7,787 nt of DNA from Chloroflexota bacterium (lineage in GTDB: Bacteria; Chloroflexota; Dehalococcoidia; UBA2979). The translations under genes were made by a program, and so were the position numbers. The notes below the pieces were generated by a model. It saw nothing but the letters and a program-made list of their open reading frames with translations, had not been told where the DNA came from and did not search any database. Position 1 is the stretch's first letter. Every line of letters begins with the position of its first letter. This document shows, one piece after another, positions 1-6,232 of the stretch. The stretch is from the NCBI GenBank assembly GCA_002710905.1, contig PAJB01000012.1, positions 56,010-63,796 of the forward strand. The letters are read 5' to 3'.

Positions 1-510
1 CAAAGATTTTTTAAGATTTTTCAATGCTGGTAAAAGTGAATGATAGGTTTCTTCATAAGTGGCTATTGTCATTGCCGTAGGAAAAACATCATTTGATGAC
101 TGTGACATATTAACATGATCGTTTGGATGTACGGGTTTTTTAGAACCCATTTTGCCACCACTTAATTCAATTGCACGATTTGATATAACTTCATTCGCAT
201 TCATATTGGATTGTGTACCTGAGCCAGTTTGCCACACTACTAGTGGAAAATGATTATCTAGAATTCCATCAATAACTTCTTGGCTTGCACTTACAATGAG
301 TTGATTTAATTCTTCATCTAGCTTTCCTAATTCTAGATTAACATCTGCCGAAGCCTGTTTAATAATTCCTAGAGCTCTAATAATTGATCGAGGCATTTTA
401 TCATGGCCAATTTTAAAATTTTGAAGAGATCTTTGTGTTTGCGCTCCCCAATAAACACTATTATCTACGTCAATTTCTCCCATTGTGTCTGATTCTGAAC
501 GATGCATCAT
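1..510 (-). CDS. fumC: Fumarate hydratase class II, N-terminal part (runs off left edge)
   Basis: Class II (iron-free) fumarase, which interconverts fumarate and malate in the TCA cycle in the cytoplasm. The 170 visible residues are the N-terminal third or so of a family normally near 460 residues. Conserved blocks are visible: DTMGEIDV (8-15), WGAQTQRS (21-28), the substrate-binding block [12 protein letters not shown] (93-104), and [17 protein letters not shown] (about 128-144), which contains the HPND site. The GSS signature and catalytic loop lie outside the window. Three ATG codons stand in a row (513-505). An AAGGA at 517-521 is 3, 6 and 9 bases from them, so I chose the second. Using the first adds only one Met. 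The gene lies directly after mdh, the next enzyme in the cycle, and its SD overlaps the mdh stop. Close relatives such as aspartase and argininosuccinate lyase fit these blocks less well. Confidence 0.95.
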   Translation of the reverse strand, partial: MMHRSESDTMGEIDVDNSVYWGAQTQRSLQNFKIGHDKMPRSIIRALGIIKQASADVNLELGKLDEELNQLIVSASQEVIDGILDNHFPLVVWQTGSGTQSNMNANEVISNRAIELSGGKMGSKKPVHPNDHVNMSQSSNDVFPTAMTIATYEETYHSLLPALKNLKKSL

Positions 511-513
511 CAT

Positions 514-523
514 TAATCCTTCA
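514..523 (-). promoter_or_regulatory. fumC ribosome binding site overlapping the mdh stop
   Basis: The minus strand reads TGAAGGATTAATG. The mdh TGA stop (523-521) shares its last base with an AAGGA SD (521-517). Three consecutive ATGs follow. The 6-base spacing to the second and 9-base spacing to the third are closer to the usual optimum than the 3-base spacing to the first. The overlap suggests that ribosomes finishing mdh re-initiate on fumC, which would keep the two products in step. Confidence 0.7.
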
Positions 524-1447
524 ACTTATTTCTTGTACAAGCTCTTTAACTGCAGCACCTGCTTTTTGAAGATTATCTAGTTCGTCCTTAGATAAATCAA
601 ATTCATGTATTTCTTCAATGCCATTTTTACCAAGTGTAACTGGTACACCTACAAATGCGTCAGATATTCCATACTCACCATTCAACATTGCACATGCTGG
701 TAGTATTCTTTTCTGATCTAATACTATAGATTCTACCATTTCAATAGTTGCAAACGCAGGCGCAACAAATGCACTGCCTGTTTTTAATAAACCTACAATT
801 TCAGCTCCACCTTTTGAAGCTCTATCTACGACATTATCTATAGTTTTGGAATCGAGTACATTTTTTATAGGAACTCCACCAATAGTTGCATTTGACACAA
901 TAGGCACCATAGTAGCTTCAGTATGGCCACCTAAAACCCAAGCATTCACTTCAACAACGGATCTGCCGGATTCCTTAGCCAAAAATGTTCTATATCTTGC
1001 CGAGTCCAACATGCCGCCTTGCCCAATAATTTGATTTACATTAAGCCCACTTTTATTTAATGCAACATGACACATTGCATCCATTGGATTAGAAAAGATT
1101 ATATATTTTGCATTTGGCGAGTATTTTTTTGCATTTGTAATAACTGACTCAACTATACTTGCGTTGGTATTCAATAGATCTTCACGAGTCATTCCAGGTT
1201 TTCTTGGTACACCAGAAGTTATTACAACAACATCAGAATCTTTTGTTTCTTCCCATTCAATTGTTCCTTTTATATCAATACTAAACCTACCCCAAGCACC
1301 AGCCTGCAAGATATCCAATGACTTGCCTTGTGGTAATCCATCTATGATATCAACGAGCACAATATCAGCAAAGTTTTTTTGAGCAAGCAACTGACACATC
1401 GTGCTACCTGTCATACCTGCTCCTACTATCGTTACCTTATGTTTCAC
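521..1447 (-). CDS. mdh: Malate dehydrogenase (LDH-like, NAD-dependent)
   Basis: Oxidises malate to oxaloacetate with NAD in the TCA cycle. At 308 residues it has the length of the LDH-like bacterial MDH group. Visible elements are the Rossmann motif GAGMTG (9-14), Asp33 at the end of beta2 (NAD preference), the mobile-loop segment [10 protein letters not shown] with Arg82 and Arg88 (Arg at the first position favours dicarboxylic substrates), Asn120 in SNPMDAM, and Asp148/Arg151 in LDSARYR. The catalytic His is His175, but it sits in [10 protein letters not shown] instead of the usual GGHGDxMVP, one residue longer with Gly-Asp replaced (see findings). The start is GTG at 1447, supported by AAGGAG seven bases upstream. 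It lies 18 bases after icd and directly before fumC. The fit is better to MDH than to lactate dehydrogenase because of the double-Arg loop and the TCA neighbours. Confidence 0.95.
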   Translation of the reverse strand: MKHKVTIVGAGMTGSTMCQLLAQKNFADIVLVDIIDGLPQGKSLDILQAGAWGRFSIDIKGTIEWEETKDSDVVVITSGVPRKPGMTREDLLNTNASIVESVITNAKKYSPNAKYIIFSNPMDAMCHVALNKSGLNVNQIIGQGGMLDSARYRTFLAKESGRSVVEVNAWVLGGHTEATMVPIVSNATIGGVPIKNVLDSKTIDNVVDRASKGGAEIVGLLKTGSAFVAPAFATIEMVESIVLDQKRILPACAMLNGEYGISDAFVGVPVTLGKNGIEEIHEFDLSKDELDNLQKAGAAVKELVQEIS

Positions 1448-1460
1448 AATTAAGCTCCTT
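1448..1460 (-). promoter_or_regulatory. mdh ribosome binding site (decides GTG start)
   Basis: The minus strand reads AAGGAGCTTAATTGTG, a strong SD (1460-1455) seven bases from the GTG at 1447. The first in-frame ATG downstream would delete the Rossmann glycine motif, so GTG must be the start. Confidence 0.75.
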
Positions 1461-1465
1461 AAGTT

Positions 1466-2680
1466 TTAATTATTCAATAATTTTATTAACTCTTGCTCAA
1501 TAGCATTAAAAAATTCTTCTGTTGTTAACCATTCAGTATCATTGCCAACCAGAAGAGCTAAATCTTTTGTCATCTTTCCGCCTTCTACCGTGTTAAGGCA
1601 AGCTTGTTCTATTTTTTCTGAGAAAGCTGTTAGTTCTGGCGTCTCATCAATTCTCGCTCTGTGCCACAATCCTTGCGACCAAGCAAATATAGATGCAATA
1701 GGATTAGTTGAAGTAGCCTCTCCCTTTTGATGTTGCCTATAGTGCCTTGTTACAGTACCATGTGCTGCTTCAGATTCAACTGTATTTCCATCCGGTGTTA
1801 ATAATACTGACGTCATCAGTCCTAATGATCCAAATCCTTGCGCAACAGAATCCGATTGTACATCGCCATCGTAATTTTTTGCTGCCCAAATAAAACCACC
1901 ATCCCATTTCATTGCTTGTGCAACCATATCATCGATTAATCTATGTTCATAAGTAATACCAAGATCATCGAATTGTTGCTTAAATTCACTGTCAAAGATT
2001 TCTTGAAAAATTTGCATAAATCTACCGTCATATTTTTTTAAAATAGTGTTTTTTGTAGATAAATAAACTGGCCATTTTCTGTTAATGCCATAAGTCATAC
2101 ATGCTCGAGCAAACCCTCTAATTGACTCATCTTCATTAAACATTCCCATTGCTATTCCAGGATTGTCAAAATTATGGACATCAACTTGGATAGGTTCTCC
2201 ATCTTTTGGATGAAAAACCATCTCTAGACGACCAGGACCATCTATTTTAATATCAGTTGCTTTATATTGATCGCCAAAAGCATGCCTACCTATAATGATA
2301 GGCTTTTCCCAAGAACGAACTAATCTAGGAATATTACTGCAAAGAATGGGTTCTCTGAATACGGTACCGCCAAGAATATTTCTAATTGTTCCATTTGGTG
2401 AACGCCACATTTCTTTTAGATTAAATTCTTCAACACGAGCTTCATCTGGGGTGATAGTTGCACATTTAACACCCACTCCATATTTTTTAATTGCGTTTGC
2501 TGCGTCAATAGTAACTTGATCATTAGTTTCATCTCGATATTCTACTCCTAAATCATAATATTTTATATCAATATCTAAATATGGCAAAATTAATCGGTCT
2601 TTTATCCATTTCCAGATAATACGAGTCATTTCATCGCCATCAAGTTCAACAATTGGATTTTTTACTGAAATTTTTGCCAA
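1466..2680 (-). CDS. icd: NADP-dependent isocitrate dehydrogenase (eukaryote-type homodimer)
   Basis: Oxidative decarboxylation of isocitrate to 2-oxoglutarate, giving NADPH. At 404 residues it closely follows the eukaryotic and alphaproteobacterial NADP-IDH subfamily rather than the E. coli Icd type. Visible motifs are the N-terminal [13 protein letters not shown] (11-23), the isocitrate-binding SPNGTIRN (94-101) with Arg100, Arg109, the [11 protein letters not shown] block with Arg131 (equivalent to human IDH1 Arg132) and Tyr138. [14 protein letters not shown] carries the catalytic Lys, [12 protein letters not shown] and [17 protein letters not shown] carry the metal-binding Asp residues, and HGTVTRHY contacts NADP. 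All key residues are present. The start is TTG at 2680, fixed by a near-perfect SD. It lies 34 bases after pccB and 18 bases before mdh, so it is co-transcribed with them. The kinase-regulated E. coli-type architecture is not expected here. Confidence 0.96.
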   Translation of the reverse strand: MAKISVKNPIVELDGDEMTRIIWKWIKDRLILPYLDIDIKYYDLGVEYRDETNDQVTIDAANAIKKYGVGVKCATITPDEARVEEFNLKEMWRSPNGTIRNILGGTVFREPILCSNIPRLVRSWEKPIIIGRHAFGDQYKATDIKIDGPGRLEMVFHPKDGEPIQVDVHNFDNPGIAMGMFNEDESIRGFARACMTYGINRKWPVYLSTKNTILKKYDGRFMQIFQEIFDSEFKQQFDDLGITYEHRLIDDMVAQAMKWDGGFIWAAKNYDGDVQSDSVAQGFGSLGLMTSVLLTPDGNTVESEAAHGTVTRHYRQHQKGEATSTNPIASIFAWSQGLWHRARIDETPELTAFSEKIEQACLNTVEGGKMTKDLALLVGNDTEWLTTEEFFNAIEQELIKLLNN

Positions 2681-2692
2681 GAGATCCTCCTT
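2681..2692 (-). promoter_or_regulatory. icd ribosome binding site (decides TTG start)
   Basis: The minus strand reads AAGGAGGATCTCTTG. A seven-base consensus SD (2692-2686) stands five bases before the TTG at 2680. The next in-frame ATG would remove the conserved DGDEMTR segment, so TTG is the start. The strong SD may compensate for the weak start codon. Confidence 0.8.
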
Positions 2693-2714
2693 GAATTAAT
2701 TAAACTATTAAAAA

Positions 2715-4256
2715 TTATAATGGAATATTGCCATGTTTCTTTGGAGGTAATGATTCTGATTTATTTTCTAAAAGGTTCAGAGCTTTAATGATCTTTGATC
2801 TCGTATCTTTCGGCTCTATAATATCATCTATATAACCTTTTGCAGCTGCAATATATGGATGCTCAAGTCTATCTCGATAATCATTAATTAGTTCTTCTCG
2901 TTTTTTTTCTTTGTTCTTTGCTTTTTCTAATTCTTTTCGAGAAACAATATTTATTGCTTGTCCAGCACCCATAACTGCAATTGCAGCAGAAGGCCATGCA
3001 TAATTTATATCTGCAGCAAGGTGCTTTGATCCCATCGCATCGTACGCACCACCAAACCCTTTTCTTAATATAATAGAAATTTTAGGTACAGTAGCTTCTG
3101 CATACGCATAAACTAATTTTGCTCCATGAGTAATGATTCCACCATACTCTTGATCTAATCCAGGTAAATAACCAGGTACATCTACTAATGTTACAATAGG
3201 GATATTAAAACTATCACAAAATCTTACAAACCTGGATGCTTTTCTTGAAGAGTTAATATCTAAAACCCCACCTAAATGCATCGGTTGGTTGGCTACAATA
3301 CCCACTGATTTGTTATTGAAGCTTCCGAATCCTACTACTATATTTTGGGCAAAATGTTCATGTACTTCTAGAAAATCTCCATCATCAACTATTTCTTCTA
3401 TTACCTCACGAACGTCATATGGAACTGATTCGTCATCAGGAACGATTTTTATCAATTGATCGTTAAGCCTATCTGCGTTATCTGAAGATTGTTTTTTTGG
3501 TGAGCTATCTAAATTATTTAATGGAATAAAAGAAATAAGCCTTCTTACTTCCTCAAATGTTTCTTCTTCAGTCTTTGAAGCAAAATGCGCTACGCCAGAT
3601 TTTGAATTATGAGATAATGCTCCACCAAGTTCTTCAGGTGTTGTTTTTTCACCAGTAACTGCTTGTATCACATCTGGCCCAGTGATAAACATCTGAGAAG
3701 TTTGTTCAGTCATAAAAATGAAGTCAGTGATTGACGGTGAATATACTGCTCCGCCAGCACATGGCCCTAAGATAACGCTGATTTGTGGAATTACACCTGA
3801 TACCCTGACATTTCTAAGAAAAATATCTCCATAGCCAGCTAGGGCAGTAACCCCTTCTTGAATTCTTGCACCGCCCGAATCATTTAAGCCAATTATTGGA
3901 ACTCCTGTTTTAAGCGCAATATCCATAATTTTAACTATTTTTTTTCCTACAACTTCACCTAAGGAACCACCGTATACGGTAAAATCTTGTGAAAATATAC
4001 ATACTTTTCTACCATTGATTTCTCCCCATCCGGTTACTACTGCATCTCCTACAATACTCTGATCATCTTTTTCTCCAGATGCTCGATTCAATGAATCAAT
4101 CTCTTGAAAAGAGTTAGGATCTAATAGAGAATCTATTCTTTCGCGTGCAGTTAGCTTGCCTTGCTCATGTTGTCTGTCAATTCTGTCTTGTCCACCACCA
4201 AGTTTAGCTTGGTCTTTTATCTCTTGCATTTTCTTAAGCTTTTCATCAAAGGACAT
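2715..4256 (-). CDS. pccB: Acyl-CoA (probably propionyl-CoA) carboxylase beta subunit, carboxyltransferase
   Basis: Carboxyltransferase subunit of a biotin-dependent acyl-CoA carboxylase. It moves the carboxyl group from carboxybiotin to an acyl-CoA, most likely propionyl-CoA to methylmalonyl-CoA, which feeds succinyl-CoA. The 513 residues are the usual family length. The N half has KLTARERIDSLLD (34-46), GGSLGEVVGKKI (96-107), the first oxyanion-hole block SGGARIQEG (127-135) and GPCAGGAVYSP (164-174). The C half has GGVLDINSSRKASRF, VDVPGYLPG, the second oxyanion-hole block GFGGAYDAM with Asp406, and the family C-terminus LPPKKHGNIPL. Asp406 aligns with the Asp that favours propionyl-CoA in Streptomyces PccB, which makes an acetyl-CoA role less likely. 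No biotin carboxylase or biotin carrier gene is in the window, so the alpha partner must lie elsewhere. The ATG at 4256 has AAAGGA ten bases upstream. MmdA decarboxylase subunits are the main alternative. Confidence 0.93.
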   Translation of the reverse strand: MSFDEKLKKMQEIKDQAKLGGGQDRIDRQHEQGKLTARERIDSLLDPNSFQEIDSLNRASGEKDDQSIVGDAVVTGWGEINGRKVCIFSQDFTVYGGSLGEVVGKKIVKIMDIALKTGVPIIGLNDSGGARIQEGVTALAGYGDIFLRNVRVSGVIPQISVILGPCAGGAVYSPSITDFIFMTEQTSQMFITGPDVIQAVTGEKTTPEELGGALSHNSKSGVAHFASKTEEETFEEVRRLISFIPLNNLDSSPKKQSSDNADRLNDQLIKIVPDDESVPYDVREVIEEIVDDGDFLEVHEHFAQNIVVGFGSFNNKSVGIVANQPMHLGGVLDINSSRKASRFVRFCDSFNIPIVTLVDVPGYLPGLDQEYGGIITHGAKLVYAYAEATVPKISIILRKGFGGAYDAMGSKHLAADINYAWPSAAIAVMGAGQAINIVSRKELEKAKNKEKKREELINDYRDRLEHPYIAAAKGYIDDIIEPKDTRSKIIKALNLLENKSESLPPKKHGNIPL

Positions 4257-4295
4257 TATTTTTTATTCCTTTCAATCATTAACTGTAATTATTTA

Positions 4296-4321
4296 TCTTT
4301 GCATAAAATCATAGCATAAAA
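4296..4321 (-). repeat. 13-base imperfect tandem repeat upstream of pccB
   Basis: On the minus strand TTTTATGCTATGA (4321-4309) is followed at once by TTTTATGCAAAGA (4308-4296), 11 of 13 bases identical. The first copy abuts the stop codon of the LysM gene and overlaps the predicted -10 of the pccB promoter. A third TTTTATGC octamer lies at 4961-4954, upstream of the LysM gene. It could be an operator, but AT-rich DNA gives such matches by chance. Confidence 0.4.
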
Positions 4322-4335
4322 CTATCTGGGGACAA
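4308..4335 (-). promoter_or_regulatory. Candidate sigma70-type promoter for the pccB-icd-mdh-fumC operon
   Basis: On the minus strand, TTGTCC (4335-4330, four of six to TTGACA) is followed after 16 bases by TATGAT (4313-4308, five of six to TATAAT), with TGC directly before it giving an extended -10. Transcription would begin near 4301, leaving a leader of about 45 bases before the pccB ATG. The -35 lies inside the 3' end of the LysM gene. I see no terminator hairpin between the LysM gene and pccB, so read-through from upstream is also possible. Confidence 0.4.
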
Positions 4336-4912
4336 GGACCTCATCGCCCACATAAAGAACATTAAGTTCTTCAATTGTCTTGCCATTAATTTCAGCAAAT
4401 TTTTCTAAGGTTAAACCATGATCAAGCGCGATAGTATAACCGCTATCTCCATCTTTAACTGTGTATGTCTTTGTTTCAGAAGATGATTCTTGAGTTGCAG
4501 GTTGTTTTTCTGGTTTAGTATCATTTTTTTCATCTGGATCATTAGTAGGGATGAGTATGACTTGGTCTACTAAAATTTTATACGTATCAGTGATTTTGTT
4601 AATTTTTGCTATCTCCTCAACTGTAGTATTGTTGTCCAAAGCTATTTGAGACAATGAATCACCAGACTTGATTGTATAAGGTATCATCTTTACTGTACCA
4701 TTTGCAGCTATAGATTTTTCAGAGCTACTATCATTACTAATACTCACATTAGTATTGGGAATAATTACTGTTTGAGGCTTTTTTTCAAAAGGGGCTGCAG
4801 TCTCTACTTTTTGTTCAGTGTTTTCTTCATTAGTTACGTTTTCTGATCCACCGCAATTAATGAGAGACAGAGAAATTATAGTAGCAAAAATGAGTCTGTA
4901 ATTTTTTTTCAT
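4322..4912 (-). CDS. Probable lipoprotein with two LysM domains
   Basis: A secreted or membrane-anchored protein that probably binds peptidoglycan or another N-acetylglucosamine polymer. With the ATG at 4912 it has 196 residues. It begins with a basic MKKNYR, then a hydrophobic stretch (7-18) ending LINC-GG, a lipobox-like site with Cys20 as the lipidated residue. Asn just before the Cys is less usual than Gly, Ala or Ser. A polar low-complexity linker (21-76) leads to LysM 1 (about 78-122: YTIKSGDSLSQIALDNNTTV start, ILIP end). A second linker rich in Lys, Glu and Ser (123-148) leads to LysM 2 (150-195: YTVKDGDSGYTIALDHGLTL start, VLVP end). The frame also opens at an ATG at 4957, but that adds 15 residues before the signal peptide. 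Neither start has a clear SD. No catalytic domain is present, so its exact role is unknown. Confidence 0.82.
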   Translation of the reverse strand: MKKNYRLIFATIISLSLINCGGSENVTNEENTEQKVETAAPFEKKPQTVIIPNTNVSISNDSSSEKSIAANGTVKMIPYTIKSGDSLSQIALDNNTTVEEIAKINKITDTYKILVDQVILIPTNDPDEKNDTKPEKQPATQESSSETKTYTVKDGDSGYTIALDHGLTLEKFAEINGKTIEELNVLYVGDEVLVPR

Positions 4913-4991
4913 AACCGTAACCAAAAATACACTAGGTATAATATACAATTTCAGCATAAAAACATCTCATAATTTTGACTTAATTTAATAG

Positions 4992-5429
4992 CTAATCTTT
5001 TTTAAACAGTTTTAAGAACTTTTTGAAAATAGAATCATTCTCATATTTTATGATTCTACCACGCCAATATTTTTCTTTTTTATTTTCACGTTTGAAGAGA
5101 GCCAATCCTGCAAAACTTACAACAAATAATATTGATGCTAATATAAATAACCATTGCATCAATAATGGATTTATTCTTCGAAAGAATAATGAAAAAATAA
5201 TCAGTACAACAGAAAATAAAAACAGTTGATTAAGAGATATTCTATTAATAATATTTTTTGGTACTGCAATACAAGCAAATAGTATTTTTGTAAATAATGT
5301 TTTTATTTTATTCAATAAGACAATAAAAAAATTTTTTTTATTTTTTGGAAAATCGTTAATTTCATTTAATAAATCTTCAATTTCCTTTTTTAGTTTTTCT
5401 TTATCATCATTTAATTCATTTTCATCCAT
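4992..5429 (-). CDS. Small membrane protein of unknown function with YWRGR motif
   Basis: I do not recognise a named family. The 145-residue product starts with a charged, acidic, probably helical or coiled-coil segment (1-28, rich in Glu, Lys and Leu). A hydrophobic, Lys-dotted amphipathic stretch follows (about 33-57). Two membrane helices follow (about 66-83 and 89-112) joined by a short FRRINP turn, and then a basic C-terminal tail with KYWRGRII (120-127) and a run of Lys. With only a short turn between the helices, both termini probably face the cytoplasm. The ATG at 5429 has GAGG nine bases upstream (5442-5439). It is the first gene of the leftward block, divergent from rplY and 79 bases before the lipoprotein ATG. 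I recall similar short proteins ending in a W-R-G-R segment in Chloroflexota, but cannot verify this here. Confidence 0.7.
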   Translation of the reverse strand: MDENELNDDKEKLKKEIEDLLNEINDFPKNKKNFFIVLLNKIKTLFTKILFACIAVPKNIINRISLNQLFLFSVVLIIFSLFFRRINPLLMQWLFILASILFVVSFAGLALFKRENKKEKYWRGRIIKYENDSIFKKFLKLFKKD

Positions 5430-5442
5430 TAATCTTTACCTC

Positions 5443-5534
5443 AAAAAAAATCATAAAGTTATTTGCACCAAAATGATAGGTCATATAACATATCTTAACA
5501 TCGATATAGTATGTTGGAAATAAGGTTTTGTCTA
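5443..5534. promoter_or_regulatory. Divergent intergenic region with candidate rplY promoter
   Basis: This gap separates the leftward membrane-protein gene from rightward rplY and should hold both promoters. For rplY, TATAGT at 5505-5510 (five of six to the -10 consensus) would start transcription near 5517, just ahead of the AAGG SD at 5522-5525. No good -35 stands 16 to 18 bases before it. An alternative is TTGCAC (5463-5468) with TATAAC (5484-5489) at a short 15-base spacing. I found no convincing leftward promoter and no clear riboswitch-like folding. Confidence 0.3.
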
Positions 5535-6221
5535 ATGGAATCAAAATATGAGGCTGAGCCAAGAGATATTCTTGGTAAAAAGGTAAAAAATTTACGTGAA
5601 AATGGAATCATTCCTGCCAATATCTATGGTAAGGGAATAGATTCAATGCCAGTACAAATGCCCTATTCAAAAGTAAAAACGATGCTTAATTCAGAAGGAA
5701 TTAATGGATATATTGAATTAGATATAAACGGTGAAAAATCTTCACGAGCTGTTATAATCCGAGCTGTTTCTAGGCATCCAATTTCAAGGGATATTGAGCA
5801 TATAGATTTTAATCAAGTTGATCAATCTTCTAAGATTCAAGCTAATATTCCTATCATCATTATTGATGAGGCTCCAGCCGTTACAGAAAATAAGGCAGTT
5901 TTGTTAAATGGGATTGATTCTCTGCAAATTTCTGCTTTGCCAGGCTCTCTACCAAAATCTATTGAAGTTTCAGTTGCAAGTTTAGTGGAATTTGATGATT
6001 CACTCTTTGTTTCTGATATTCAGTTAGATAGCTCGATTGATGTGTTGTCTCCTTTAGATTCTTTAATTGTTAAGGCTTCTGCTCCTAGAGTTGCTGAGGA
6101 AGAAACTGCTGCAGAAGACGAACTGGATCAAGGAGAAGAAGGAGCTGCATCTGATGAATCTACAGATGCTACAGATGCTGAAGCAACCGATGAAGATTCA
6201 TCAAATTCTGATTCAAATTAA
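5535..6221 (+). CDS. rplY: 50S ribosomal protein L25 (CTC/TL5 family)
   Basis: Ribosomal protein that binds 5S rRNA in the large subunit. With the ATG at 5535 it has 228 residues, the long CTC form rather than the roughly 95-residue E. coli form. The N-terminal L25 domain (about 3-93) shows the typical R-x-x-x-GKKVKNLRENGIIPANIYGKG opening and the HPISRDIEHIDF end. The C-terminal CTC beta domain (about 98-183) ends LSPLDSLIVKASAP. A low-complexity acidic tail of about 45 residues (Glu, Asp, Ala, Ser) follows and is typical of the family. An upstream in-frame ATG at 5511 would add eight residues but has no SD and overlaps the candidate -10. The chosen ATG has AAGG nine bases before it. It is a single gene, divergent from the membrane-protein gene and convergent with fmt, 11 bases apart. 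Confidence 0.93.
   Translation: MESKYEAEPRDILGKKVKNLRENGIIPANIYGKGIDSMPVQMPYSKVKTMLNSEGINGYIELDINGEKSSRAVIIRAVSRHPISRDIEHIDFNQVDQSSKIQANIPIIIIDEAPAVTENKAVLLNGIDSLQISALPGSLPKSIEVSVASLVEFDDSLFVSDIQLDSSIDVLSPLDSLIVKASAPRVAEEETAAEDELDQGEEGAASDESTDATDAEATDEDSSNSDSN
6162..6179 (+). repeat. Two tandem 9-base copies in the rplY acidic tail
   Basis: ACAGATGCT occurs twice in direct tandem and encodes TDATDA. It is in frame and sits in the low-complexity tail, so it looks like a simple slippage duplication with little consequence. Confidence 0.7.
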
Positions 6222-6232
6222 TAATTACCACT

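Noticed and set aside
846..2519. Plus-strand open frames at 846-1034, 1164-1382, 1542-1730 and 2295-2519
   Set aside because: They lie antisense inside mdh and icd, have no SD, and encode no recognisable domain. The minus-strand frames are clearly the real genes.
4937..4944. TATTAT-like -10 element upstream of the LysM lipoprotein gene
   Set aside because: No acceptable -35 lies 16 to 18 bases upstream on the minus strand, and such hexamers are common in DNA this rich in A and T.
4913..4957. Longer start (ATG 4957) for the LysM protein
   Set aside because: It would put 15 residues ahead of the basic MKKNYR of a lipoprotein signal peptide. It has no SD, although the shorter start also lacks a clear one.
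5023..5229. Plus-strand open frame antisense to the small membrane protein
   Set aside because: It is short, lacks an SD and has unnatural-looking composition. The opposite frame has membrane helices, an SD and proper spacing.
5511..5534. Longer start (ATG 5511) for rplY
   Set aside because: It has no SD, overlaps the candidate -10, and the L25 domain begins normally after the ATG at 5535, which has AAGG at suitable spacing.
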